A stretch of 38,573 nt of DNA from Colwellia sp. (GCA_022969215.1 JALJPA010000016.1:1-38573); one strand, 5' to 3'; shown: positions 13,298 through 20,422, counted from the stretch's first letter. The notes: generated by a model from the sequence alone, not told the origin. Numbers and translations are program-made.

Positions 13298-15061
13298 TTA
13301 AATAGTTTCAGTAGTTACAACATAAGGAACTGATCCTTCACAAATTGCATAAGCAATAACCATTGCATCATCATCATTAATAGGGCATGTGCTAACTAAG
13401 TAATTTGCTATTTCTTGTGGAATGGTTCTAGTATCTTCATTCGTATTACAGGTTTCAATTTCATCAGAAACATCAGCAAAACGACTAGCTAAACGTTCCT
13501 TAACTGGTGTTTTAACACTATCTTCAACACTTGCAATATAAGGCTTTGAGTTATCAAGTTTAACTTCAGGCTTTGCTTCAGGCTTAACTTCAACCTTTGT
13601 TTCAGATTCTTCTTTTAACTTCTGTTCAGCTTCAACCTTTTTGCGTTCTTCATCACGAATAGCTTGCTCTTGTAGTTCAAGCTTTTCAGCTGCTTCACGT
13701 TCTGCTTTTTGTTTTGCTTCAAATTCAATTTTTTCTTTCTCTAAACGTTTACGTTCAGCTTCTTCTTGTTCATGTTCAGAAATACGCATTTTGATCAAGT
13801 TGATAAGATCATCATTATCTTTAAGTATTAATGAGGAATGATCACTGAATAAAAATTTATGGTCTTTGGCTAGCTCGGTTAAGCTATCTAAATTTTTACG
13901 GATTATTTGAGATACTTCACTAGCTTCAATTTTGGCATTAGCAAGTAAAGAATTAACCGCTTCTTCCATTTTTTCAAAGCTTCGTTTTCCTTTTAATGCT
14001 GCGGCCCAATCGTTACTGTTAACATACAAACCAATTGATATGTCGTTAATCGATTCACTAAGTTTTCTTAAATGCTGATTAAAAGCGCCTTCTGCATTAT
14101 TGATGATTGAAAGCTTTTTAGCTTCTTTGTGAGTTTTTACAGCTAAATTTAATTTAGATTCGGCTTGTTGTAAAATGCCATCAGTAGTAGAAACATCGTT
14201 AACAAATGCTGAATAGCTTTCAAAAGCATTGGTAATATTTAATTGTTCCTGTTTTAACTTGGTTCTTGTTGTTTTAATGTTTTTAACAAAAGCTTCAGTA
14301 TCAGCAAAGTCTTGATCAGTTTCTAATATTACAGATAATTTTTCATCAATTGCCGCTTTTATTGCTGGTATGAATTCACCCAAATTTGAAACAACCATTG
14401 AACCTTCAACACTACATTGAATAACAGGAAAGCTTTCTTGTTCATTGGCAACAATAACTTCTTGTTTAGCTTTTACTTCATAATTTTTCAAATCTTCAGC
14501 GAATTGTTTTAAACCTTTAATTAGTTTTTCTCTTCGTTCAGGTATTGACACATAATAAAAACTTGCTCTTTTTTCAGTTGTTCCATCTGACACTACAAAT
14601 AAAACAGACTCAGCACCAAACACCATTAGCTGAAATTCTAATTGCCAATAATGCGAAGCTTCAAGAACTGAATTATTAACATTTTCAGCAAGAATTTCAT
14701 TCCATAACTTATGCTCAAAAACTGTTTTTTCATCTTCTGAAAGTCCATCAAGTGAAGCTAGCAGCTTTAAACCATCAAGTTCAATAGAACCTACAACGGG
14801 TTTGAATTCTTCCATCAGTTCAAATTCTATTATGTCTCTTGCGCTTTCTTCTGTTTGATGGCCCTTATCAAATAAAGACTGAGTAAAAGAACTAACAGCT
14901 TTTACTTTTCCTGTTTTTTTCTCTTTTAATAACTCAGTTCTACTTTTATATTTTGAATCACCCATCATTGCCGGTGCTTCACTAGCTGTTAAATACTCTT
15001 TACGAGCTTCTAACCATTCATCAGTTCCTTGAACTAGGTTTAATATTTTTACTGTTTTCAT
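13298..15061 (-). CDS. YqaJ-type viral recombinase exonuclease with long coiled-coil extension
   Basis: 587 residues. Residues 1-200 are a YqaJ/lambda-Exo-like nuclease: GTDEWLEARKEYLTASEA (12-29), KGHQTEESARDI (66-77), the catalytic LASLDGL (Asp105) and FEHK (115-118, Glu116 and Lys118), then YWQLEFQLMVF (138-148). Residues 210-430 are a helical domain recalling DUF1351. About 430-500 is a charged coiled coil (EEAERKRLEKEKIEF), and the end (540-587) is a small globular part. It resects 5' ends to give 3' single strands for the annealing protein upstream; the ATG overlaps that gene's stop (TAATG). Typical YqaJ proteins are about half this length, so the fusion is notable. Confidence 0.85.
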   Translation of the reverse strand: MKTVKILNLVQGTDEWLEARKEYLTASEAPAMMGDSKYKSRTELLKEKKTGKVKAVSSFTQSLFDKGHQTEESARDIIEFELMEEFKPVVGSIELDGLKLLASLDGLSEDEKTVFEHKLWNEILAENVNNSVLEASHYWQLEFQLMVFGAESVLFVVSDGTTEKRASFYYVSIPERREKLIKGLKQFAEDLKNYEVKAKQEVIVANEQESFPVIQCSVEGSMVVSNLGEFIPAIKAAIDEKLSVILETDQDFADTEAFVKNIKTTRTKLKQEQLNITNAFESYSAFVNDVSTTDGILQQAESKLNLAVKTHKEAKKLSIINNAEGAFNQHLRKLSESINDISIGLYVNSNDWAAALKGKRSFEKMEEAVNSLLANAKIEASEVSQIIRKNLDSLTELAKDHKFLFSDHSSLILKDNDDLINLIKMRISEHEQEEAERKRLEKEKIEFEAKQKAEREAAEKLELQEQAIRDEERKKVEAEQKLKEESETKVEVKPEAKPEVKLDNSKPYIASVEDSVKTPVKERLASRFADVSDEIETCNTNEDTRTIPQEIANYLVSTCPINDDDAMVIAYAICEGSVPYVVTTETI

Positions 15062-15828
15062 TATGCTTTCCCTACGTTGTTAATAATTTCTTTTTGTTGA
15101 TCAGTTAATTTAACTTTCTTTTCAAAGAATTTAATTATCTGCTCTGCCGTTTTTTCTTTTGATAAAATTTTTGCCTCCCCTGCTGGGAAACTTTGATTAA
15201 ATAATTCTTCTGAACAAAAATCATCTTCATTAATCTGATCTTCTTGTTCAACTTGTTCTTCATAAAAACCACCATCATCATCTTCATCACCAACTGTAAT
15301 ACCAAGAGCACCAGTTAACGTATAACGGCGAAGGTAACTAATTGTTGATGCTATTTGCTGTATTTGGTTCTTGCTACCACTTTGATCAGCAAAAGCGCTC
15401 ATTGAAGTTTGTTCTTGATGCCCTTCTTTATGAGTAATAATACAAATAACGGTCATTAAATTGTTTTCGCTGCTTTGTTCGTAGCGATAAGATAAGCCAG
15501 CTTCTTTTAAAGTAGGTCTGATTACTCTCGCTATATCTTCAAGCTTTGCATAAGTGTATTCAGTTTTACCGGTCTTTGTTTTGAATGATGCTAAACCTGT
15601 TTTTTTAATCGTTGGTATTATTGATTGGAATATAGATAAGCCTTCGAAAAAACTTCTTCTAGCGTTTTTAGCTTCAAATCTATCTTGAAGATCCATTAGC
15701 TTTTCAAGCTGCGCAATATCAGCGCCTTTTTCAACTGCCATTTGAATCAAGCCCATATACTGCTCTTGCTGTACAGCTAAAGGATGAATTGTTTCATCCT
15801 TGGTTATTATTTCAGTTTTTTTATTCAT
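15061..15828 (-). CDS. erf: ERF-family single-strand annealing protein
   Basis: 255 residues. The ERF core runs about 45-190: FEAKNARRSFFEGLSIFQ, KTGKTEYTYAKLEDIARVIRP, YRYEQSSE, and the GSKNQIQQIASTISYLRRYTL/TGALGI signature (151-177), followed by an acidic patch (DEDDDGG). I choose the ATG at 15828: GGAG lies 11 bases upstream and it overlaps the preceding TGA (ATGA); an in-frame ATG at 15843 has a poor site. Paired with the YqaJ exonuclease immediately after it, this is a Red-like recombination module, which could also drive replication through annealing. Confidence 0.9.
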   Translation of the reverse strand: MNKKTEIITKDETIHPLAVQQEQYMGLIQMAVEKGADIAQLEKLMDLQDRFEAKNARRSFFEGLSIFQSIIPTIKKTGLASFKTKTGKTEYTYAKLEDIARVIRPTLKEAGLSYRYEQSSENNLMTVICIITHKEGHQEQTSMSAFADQSGSKNQIQQIASTISYLRRYTLTGALGITVGDEDDDGGFYEEQVEQEDQINEDDFCSEELFNQSFPAGEAKILSKEKTAEQIIKFFEKKVKLTDQQKEIINNVGKA

Positions 15829-16025
15829 TCTGTGTAACTCCATAAAGTAAGGTTATCTTCTAACATTTGTTCAACAATTTGTTCTTCAGTAAAGTTTTTG
15901 TGAAACTTCATAACGCGACACTGTTTAGCTGATGAATCATAGCCAATCGGCTTTAGTGGATTCTTGGCGATAATTTCACGCCCTGCTTCAGGTGCGGTTA
16001 TTGTTGTGCTTAAAAAAGTAATCAT
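15825..16025 (-). CDS. 66-residue hypothetical protein
   Basis: Small protein (MITFLSTTITAPEAGREIIA...) with a predicted beta-alpha pattern and a C-terminal acidic helix (EEQIVEQMLEDNLTLW). Encoded directly before the ERF gene with a 4-bp overlap. No family recognised; it may be a partner or regulator of the recombination pair. Confidence 0.55.
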   Translation of the reverse strand: MITFLSTTITAPEAGREIIAKNPLKPIGYDSSAKQCRVMKFHKNFTEEQIVEQMLEDNLTLWSYTE

Positions 16026-16186
16026 TATTTTTGCTCCGTTTCATAATCACAATCATTATTAGTGCATTCAAACCAAGTGCCGTAAACATTGCTTTTTTCT
16101 TCAAGCTGCGAACCGCAATCAGTGCAAGTTGCTTCTTCTTCATTACAGTGATTAGCGATTTGATTTGATACATGACAATGTGACAT
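16025..16186 (-). CDS. 53-residue zinc-ribbon protein
   Basis: Start taken at 16186 (MSHCHVSNQIANHC), because the frame further upstream runs through the promoter region. Two cysteine pairs (CTDC near 21-24 and CTNNDC near 41-46) with HCHV at the start give enough ligands for a zinc ribbon. First gene of the leftward early unit. The next gene's start shares a base with its stop. Confidence 0.65.
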   Translation of the reverse strand: MSHCHVSNQIANHCNEEEATCTDCGSQLEEKSNVYGTWFECTNNDCDYETEQK

Positions 16187-16217
16187 TTGATTTATTCCGT
16201 TTCGTTTCGATGAATTA

Positions 16218-16246
16218 ATATTAAGCCCTATCGAATCATATTGCAA
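16218..16246 (-). promoter_or_regulatory. Early leftward promoter
   Basis: Reading leftward: TTGCAA (16241-16246), a 17-bp spacer and TAATAT (16218-16223), about 35 bp before the first leftward gene. Both elements match consensus in four of six positions. Confidence 0.5.
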
Positions 16247-16276
16247 GTTTATTTATTAATTTAATTAAGTTGCAAT
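16240..16276. promoter_or_regulatory. Inverted ATTGCAA / TTGCAAT operator pair
   Basis: ATTGCAA at 16240-16246 and TTGCAAT at 16270-16276 form a 7-bp inverted repeat around a 23-bp AT-only spacer. Each copy serves as a candidate -35 of one of the two divergent promoters. The Cro-like protein at 16328 is the obvious candidate binder. Confidence 0.5.
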
Positions 16277-16296
16277 GTTAAGTGCCTTAATATAAT
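16270..16296 (+). promoter_or_regulatory. Early rightward promoter
   Basis: TTGCAA (16270-16275) and a perfect TATAAT (16291-16296), with a 15-bp spacer; an alternative -10 TAATAT at 16293-16298 gives 17 bp. It lies about 30 bp before the Cro-like gene. Confidence 0.55.
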
Positions 16297-16327
16297 ATAT
16301 ATACATCCATAACAAATAGAGAATATT

Positions 16328-16531
16328 ATGAACTTAGAAAAATCATTTAGAATAGCGTTAGCAACCAGGGGCATGAGTAAGGCAGAATTAGCTGCTCAAA
16401 TGAAATGTACAGGCGCTTACATTACACAAATAACTAAAGGCGGTTCTATGTCGGTTAGTAAACTGGAAGAGGTTTGTGGCGAACTAAACTACAAGGTTTG
16501 GGAATTCATTAAATTGGGAGAAGAGCAATGA
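16328..16531 (+). CDS. Cro/CI-type helix-turn-helix regulator
   Basis: 67 residues. The HTH spans about 17-38: SKAELAAQMKCTGAYITQITKG, in the XRE/Cro arrangement, with a third helix SVSKLEEVCGELNYKVWEF. The small size, with no dimerisation or cleavage domain, is Cro-like. It is the first gene of the rightward early unit, right next to the divergent control region, as Cro is in lambda. No second, larger CI-like repressor is visible, so whether the phage is temperate is open. The ATGA overlap couples it to the GIY-YIG gene. Confidence 0.8.
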   Translation: MNLEKSFRIALATRGMSKAELAAQMKCTGAYITQITKGGSMSVSKLEEVCGELNYKVWEFIKLGEEQ

Positions 16532-17010
16532 TAGAAATGTCGTTTGATCATTTAGTTAATTCAAATATAGAACCAGAAGATGGATTTGTTTTTATTTATA
16601 GATTATTAAACAGAAATGATGTGGTTATATATATTGGACAAACAATAAATATAAAATCTAGAATAAGAACCCATTTTATTGATAAGGACTTTGTTAAGGT
16701 GCAGATTTACCCTTGTAAACTAGGAGAATCAACAAAAATCGAGAGGGACGAAATAGTACGATTTAACCCACAGTTAAATATAGAACTGCCAAAAACAGAC
16801 AAATATATAACTATGAATCAAGCAAAAAAAATCATTAGTAACGGCGTTGCTGATAGCGTATCAAAATACATAAACATAGTATTTGAAAGGCCAATAAACA
16901 AAAAACTTGAGCCAAAATATGTTTCTGCTGTTGATGTTAATAATGAAATTGAAGTATTGATCGAATTAATCGATAAAGCACATAAAAAGGAAGTCGGCAA
17001 TGAAAGCTAA
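16528..17010 (+). CDS. GIY-YIG nuclease-domain protein
   Basis: 160 residues. The domain is visible as FIYRLL (22-27, replacing GIY), VIYIGQT (33-39, YIG), KSRIRTHF (43-50, Arg45 or Arg47), the catalytic Glu72 in IERDEIVRFNP (71-81) and a final Asn. The C-terminal 60 residues carry a further helical part (YISAVDVNNEIEVLIELID-like). Stand-alone GIY-YIG proteins act as homing or repair-type nucleases, or may be aimed at competing DNA. It follows the Cro-like gene directly (4-bp overlap) and is followed by a microprotein. Confidence 0.8.
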   Translation: MIEMSFDHLVNSNIEPEDGFVFIYRLLNRNDVVIYIGQTINIKSRIRTHFIDKDFVKVQIYPCKLGESTKIERDEIVRFNPQLNIELPKTDKYITMNQAKKIISNGVADSVSKYINIVFERPINKKLEPKYVSAVDVNNEIEVLIELIDKAHKKEVGNES

Positions 17011-17101
17011 AATAAAAAGTATTCTATTAGGTATCTTGTTTTATGGGGCGTTCTTCGTTATGTCTTATGCGTTTTTACTTGAATTAAGTAAACAGGCTTA
17101 A
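17000..17101 (+). CDS. 33-residue single-span membrane microprotein
   Basis: ATG inside the end of the GIY-YIG gene, preceded by AAGGAAG at a good distance. Encodes a short basic start (MKAKIKS) and a hydrophobic span (ILLGILFYGAFFVMSYAFLL), ending ELSKQA. Likely inserts in the inner membrane. Early position suggests a host-takeover or toxin-like peptide, but the function is unknown. Confidence 0.55.
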   Translation: MKAKIKSILLGILFYGAFFVMSYAFLLELSKQA

Positions 17102-17573
17102 TAATTAAACTTGCCAAAGGAGAATAAATAAATAATAATACGGTTGTTGTTTGGGTGTCAGACCCTGAAGAATAGAATAGGTTTTGCAAGTGTTTCTAGG
17201 GTTAATCTAATTAATCCGTCTGACTAGAAACACCCGCAAAGCCTTTTTTTTTACTTCTTTTCTGCCCTCCTAAATAATCGATTTAAACAATCACCCTGAT
17301 ACAGGTGTTACTGTCTTTAACTTAGCAATGAGATAGTTGATAAACGAATTACAAGCTTGGAAAATCATTTTATAAGATTAGTAGATAACGGATTCTACTT
17401 TAACAAAACCGATGAGTCTTAATAAATGTTACCCGTCCTGATAAGACGATAAACTATGTTCGATAATATTGTTTATGTATGACCAGCTAATAATAAATTA
17501 AATATAGGTGCACTAGTTACCAAGTAACCGTATCTAAGAGACAATAATATTTAAAATACAATGGAGAATAGAA
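17102..17573 (+). other. 470-bp non-coding, structured stretch in the early unit
   Basis: I see no convincing gene here, only frames of about ten codons. The region holds a long terminator-type hairpin (17179-17252), a small CACC-GGTG stem (17292-17307), a GTCTT/AAGAC stem near 17430-17450, and a GTTAC-CAA-GTAAC palindrome (17517-17529). It could carry an RNA, an origin or an anti-termination target. Confidence 0.55.
17179..17252 (+). terminator. Exceptionally long intrinsic terminator or small RNA
   Basis: The outer stem AGGTTTTGC/GCAAAGCCT has 9 bp with one G-T pair. It is separated by a 2x2 mismatch from a perfect 10-bp stem GTGTTTCTAG/CTAGAAACAC, with a small inner TTAAT/ATTAA stem at the tip. 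Nine T follow (17244-17252). Rightward orientation. Confidence 0.8.
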
Positions 17574-17773
17574 ATGAAACTAACAATTAAAGTCAACAAA
17601 GGTAGAAAACTTGTCGTTCAAACACTACTCGATTATCTAGATATCAAATGGGAGGAGTATTGGGATTTAGATATTGACAAGTTCTGTATGGATATTGAAG
17701 TGCCACATCAGGACTTAGTACCTTTACGCGACCTAATAAAAGAAGTTAACTATATTTAACCAAGTAACCATAT
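17519..17773 (+). repeat. 15-bp element repeated before two successive genes
   Basis: ACCAAGTAACCRTAT occurs at 17519-17533 and 17759-17773 (14 of 15 identical), 41 and 62 bp before the starts at 17574 and 17835. The first copy lies in a palindrome GTTACCAAGTAAC. A shared control or processing site is likely. Confidence 0.5.
17574..17759 (+). CDS. 61-residue hypothetical protein
   Basis: ATG after GGAG. The sequence starts MKLTIKVNKGRKLVV, has an aromatic-acidic middle (KWEEYWDLDIDKF) and ends LRDLIKEVNYI; it looks like a small alpha/beta fold. No family recognised. It lies between two copies of the ACCAAGTAACC element. Confidence 0.6.
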   Translation: MKLTIKVNKGRKLVVQTLLDYLDIKWEEYWDLDIDKFCMDIEVPHQDLVPLRDLIKEVNYI

Positions 17774-17834
17774 AACACACTTTATGAAATGGCATATAAA
17801 GACTAAAACTAAACTCATATAGGAACAATCCAAA

Positions 17835-18389
17835 ATGAAAGAACTAAAACGATTAACTGAACTAAGCAACTGTAAACACCTAAATAAGACAGACCGAGAT
17901 TGTATAACTTGGGCTATCTTTCAAATTCAACCACCTGAAGTAGATCCCGAAACAGGTTTTAATGGCTTTGAGTTTTCATCATGGCCTAGTGTGCCGGATA
18001 AGAAAATTTTCGCAGAATTAACCAAAGCACGTAAAGCCAAGAAAAAAGTAATCATGACCCAATCATATATCGACTTGGCAGCACCTCATTTGCACGAACT
18101 AAGTAATAATAACGTAACAGTCAACGAAGCTTTAACCGTTGCAGCTGTTCATGGTTGGCAAGGTTTAAGAGCTAATTGGGTGCTTAATGAATTAAAAGCC
18201 AACGAAGCAGTAAAAGAAGAAGCACCTAAAACAATCAACGATTACATGAAATTAATAATGGATGACAAAATAACAAGTGTTAGCCAGATTGAAAAGAACA
18301 ACAGAAAAATGATTGAAACGCATTTAAGGATCGGCAAGTTTAGCGTTCAGACTGAACAGAAATTATATAAAATAGGGTTTGCCCTTTAG
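17835..18389 (+). CDS. Putative replication-associated protein (phage O/DnaT-like C-terminal module)
   Basis: 184 residues. Residues 48-118 hold FSSWPSVPDKKIFAELTKAR, KKKVIMTQSYIDLAAPHLHEL and NEALTVAAVHGWQGLRANWV. The last pattern (…EAL…GWQGLxAxW) is one I associate with the C-terminal region of phage replication/primosomal proteins. The usual N-terminal HTH is absent: the first 45 residues are short and helical. A new C-terminal part (135-184) is unfamiliar. It is the only candidate replication gene in the early unit, so a helicase-loader or initiator role is inferred and uncertain. Confidence 0.5.
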   Translation: MKELKRLTELSNCKHLNKTDRDCITWAIFQIQPPEVDPETGFNGFEFSSWPSVPDKKIFAELTKARKAKKKVIMTQSYIDLAAPHLHELSNNNVTVNEALTVAAVHGWQGLRANWVLNELKANEAVKEEAPKTINDYMKLIMDDKITSVSQIEKNNRKMIETHLRIGKFSVQTEQKLYKIGFAL

Positions 18390-18398
18390 GATCATATT

Positions 18399-18776
18399 AT
18401 GAACAAGCTTGAAAAGTTAGCATTTAGAATTGGTGAAATATCCAACGAGATTAAAAAATTAAAAGATCAACGAGAAATAAACCTTGAACATTGCCATGGC
18501 TCAGAAGATGAAGATTTTAATGGACCGTCAACCAATAGTGACAATGTTCCTTTTGAAAATTGTTTGTATAACGCTTATGAGTGGGTGAAAGCTGATAGAG
18601 AAAGCGACGATGAAACATATTTTTCATATACAGCTTTTGCTGACGTTATAAATGATTATGGTTGTGCAAATTGTAAAGGTGCTTATTTGGCAAAACGTGA
18701 AATTGGCTTACTAAAGCAAGAGCGCGGCCGAGTAGTTGGCAATATATCAACCATTGGCAAATCATTAAAAGGATAA
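18399..18776 (+). CDS. 125-residue hypothetical protein with cysteine motif
   Basis: N-terminal coiled-coil-like helix (GEISNEIKKLKDQREINLEH), then an acidic stretch, and near residue 88 YGCANCKGAYLAKREIGLLKQERGRVVG. CxxC with nearby Cys32/Cys55 could bind zinc. This type of small early protein recurs in phages of gammaproteobacteria, but I do not know a function. Confidence 0.6.
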   Translation: MNKLEKLAFRIGEISNEIKKLKDQREINLEHCHGSEDEDFNGPSTNSDNVPFENCLYNAYEWVKADRESDDETYFSYTAFADVINDYGCANCKGAYLAKREIGLLKQERGRVVGNISTIGKSLKG

Positions 18777-18781
18777 AACAA

Positions 18782-18976
18782 ATGATTAAAGAAAAACCAG
18801 TAAAGTGCACTGAATGCAATAGCATTGTAAGAACTTGCTACATTCAAGGTAGCTTGAACAAAGACACCAGTTACAAAGCATATTGCCGATGTAGCGATAT
18901 TTTAGGCCGCAGCGAAAAACGCGCCTTAAATTCTTTCAAAAAATTCAATCAAACTGAGGAAGTTGATCATGGGTAA
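18782..18976 (+). CDS. 64-residue zinc-ribbon protein
   Basis: CTEC (9-12) and CRCS (about 35-38) form a small zinc ribbon with beta hairpins between them (TCYIQGSLNKDTSYKAY). The C-terminal third is basic and helical (EKRALNSFKKFNQ). Overlaps the next gene. Likely nucleic-acid or protein binding; role unknown. Confidence 0.6.
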   Translation: MIKEKPVKCTECNSIVRTCYIQGSLNKDTSYKAYCRCSDILGRSEKRALNSFKKFNQTEEVDHG

Positions 18977-19187
18977 GCAATCAAAAGAATGTGCTGAAAT
19001 ACTTAACCAGCTAGAAGAACCTGTTGAACGTTTTACTTTAGATGAAGGTAATGGGCCATTGCCAATATTAAAGTTTAAGTTTGACGGTGAAGAAATTACT
19101 TACAGAGATTTAGTGAGTGTTGCAAATCAATTAGCCGCGTTTTTAAAAGATCTTGGTCAAGACTTTCAAAAAATGACAAAGCATTAG
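18969..19187 (+). CDS. 72-residue hypothetical protein
   Basis: Start at the ATG at 18969, preceded by GAGGAAG; a TTG six bases earlier is unlikely. Acidic protein with a short beta hairpin (GPLPILKFKFDGEEITY) and a C-terminal helix (DLVSVANQLAAFLKDLG). Stops six bases before the methyltransferase. No family recognised. Confidence 0.55.
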   Translation: MGKQSKECAEILNQLEEPVERFTLDEGNGPLPILKFKFDGEEITYRDLVSVANQLAAFLKDLGQDFQKMTKH

Positions 19188-19195
19188 GGGGAATG

Positions 19196-20251
19196 ATGAA
19201 ACTTAAAGTATTAGATTTGTTTTCTGGTATTGGTGGTTTTAGCCTTGGCTTAGAAAGTACAGGGTATTTTAAAACTAATTCTTTTTGTGAGATAGAAGAT
19301 CACTGTATAAAGGTTCTAAATAAAAATTTTAAGGGCGTTAATATATTTAATGACATAACAAATCTTAATTTAATGCCTAATGATTACGATGTATTTACTG
19401 GTGGTTTTCCATGCCAAGACATAAGTATAGCAGGGAAAAACAAAGGTATAGACGGTGAAAAAAGCGGATTGTGGAAAGAATATAAAAGACTAATTAAACA
19501 AGGGAAACCTAAATATGCAATTATTGAAAACGTGTTCGCTCTGCTTGGCAGAGGACTTGAAATTATCTTACAAGACCTTGCCGAAATCGGGTACGATGCG
19601 ACTTGGACGCTGTACGATACAAGGTACTTTGGAAAGCCTCAGCGTAGGCGTAGAGTTTACATTATCGCAGTTCGTGACGGAATCCCTGCCGACTCCGATA
19701 TATTCGAGGTTGGACTTAGAGATTTACCAACAAGTAAACCCATGCTGGAATCTTTCAACAAGGGCTTTAGATGGGATTTTAAGGAGGGAGAAGGAGACAA
19801 ACACACCTTTACCTTTGTCACTCGCCAACGCAGTAATGAGTTTAAAGAAACAGGTCTGAGTAGCACTTTAGCAAAAAGAGATTATAAGTCTTATGTTGAT
19901 TTGGTTTTACAGAATGGAATAATCAGAAGAGTAATGCCAGAGGAAAGAATGTTATTGCAAGGTTTCCCTAGTGATTGGTTGAGTGACTGCGGATTAACAA
20001 AAAAAGAAAAATTCACATGTAATGGTATGAGTGTTCCTGTAGTAAAATACATAGGCGAATTAATAAGAAAATTTGATATTAAGCAATCATCACCAATAGG
20101 ATCAAGTTTCTTTTCTGATGGTAAATATAGATTTTTAGATGATAATGAAAAAAAATCTTATTTTAAAGATGGTGGCTGCGAATACGAATCAATTTTTAGT
20201 GTTGACTGCCTAAAAAGTAAAGAAGATTACGTTAATTTAATTGAAGGGTAA
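19196..20251 (+). CDS. dcm-like: DNA (cytosine-5) methyltransferase
   Basis: The 351-residue enzyme transfers a methyl group from SAM to cytosine C5. Visible motifs: I LDLFSGIGGFSLGLE (6-20), IV GGFPCQDIS (69-77, nucleophile Cys73), VI ENV (111-113), VIII QRRRRVYII (149-157) and X GMSVPVVKYIGELI; the target-recognition region lies between VIII and X. About 55 extra residues follow motif X. An AGGGGG ribosome site makes the second of two ATGs (19196) more likely than 19193. No partner restriction enzyme is adjacent, so it probably protects phage DNA. A GC-rich patch inside the gene (about 19530-19740) suggests recombination. Confidence 0.93.
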   Translation: MKLKVLDLFSGIGGFSLGLESTGYFKTNSFCEIEDHCIKVLNKNFKGVNIFNDITNLNLMPNDYDVFTGGFPCQDISIAGKNKGIDGEKSGLWKEYKRLIKQGKPKYAIIENVFALLGRGLEIILQDLAEIGYDATWTLYDTRYFGKPQRRRRVYIIAVRDGIPADSDIFEVGLRDLPTSKPMLESFNKGFRWDFKEGEGDKHTFTFVTRQRSNEFKETGLSSTLAKRDYKSYVDLVLQNGIIRRVMPEERMLLQGFPSDWLSDCGLTKKEKFTCNGMSVPVVKYIGELIRKFDIKQSSPIGSSFFSDGKYRFLDDNEKKSYFKDGGCEYESIFSVDCLKSKEDYVNLIEG

Positions 20252-20254
20252 AGC

Positions 20255-20422
20255 ATGAATCAAGTTAGCTTTGAATTCCCATTAACCGACTTTGAAGAAA
20301 TTACTGCAAAGTATTTTTCTGAAGGTAAGAAGCCAACAAAAAAGCATATTGCTATGGCTGTAAAGAAGTGTAGAAAATGGAATTCAGATAGAATCAAACT
20401 AGGCTTGAAAGTTTGGCGATAA
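20255..20422 (+). CDS. 55-residue basic hypothetical protein
   Basis: Short gene with AGGG upstream of the ATG, three bases after the methyltransferase stop. Begins MNQVSFEFPLTDFEEITAKY and ends in a lysine/arginine-rich helix (KKCRKWNSDRIKLG). Basic C-terminus suggests nucleic-acid binding. No family recognised. Confidence 0.6.
   Translation: MNQVSFEFPLTDFEEITAKYFSEGKKPTKKHIAMAVKKCRKWNSDRIKLGLKVWR

Noticed and set aside
16328-16531. Complete lysogeny module
   Set aside because: Only a small Cro-like protein is present; I found no CI-like repressor with a cleavage domain, no integrase and no attachment site.
17292-17450. tRNA or other known RNA gene in the non-coding stretch
   Set aside because: No cloverleaf, no GTTCRA-type T-loop and no CCA-type acceptor end could be traced; the stems are short and not in tRNA order.
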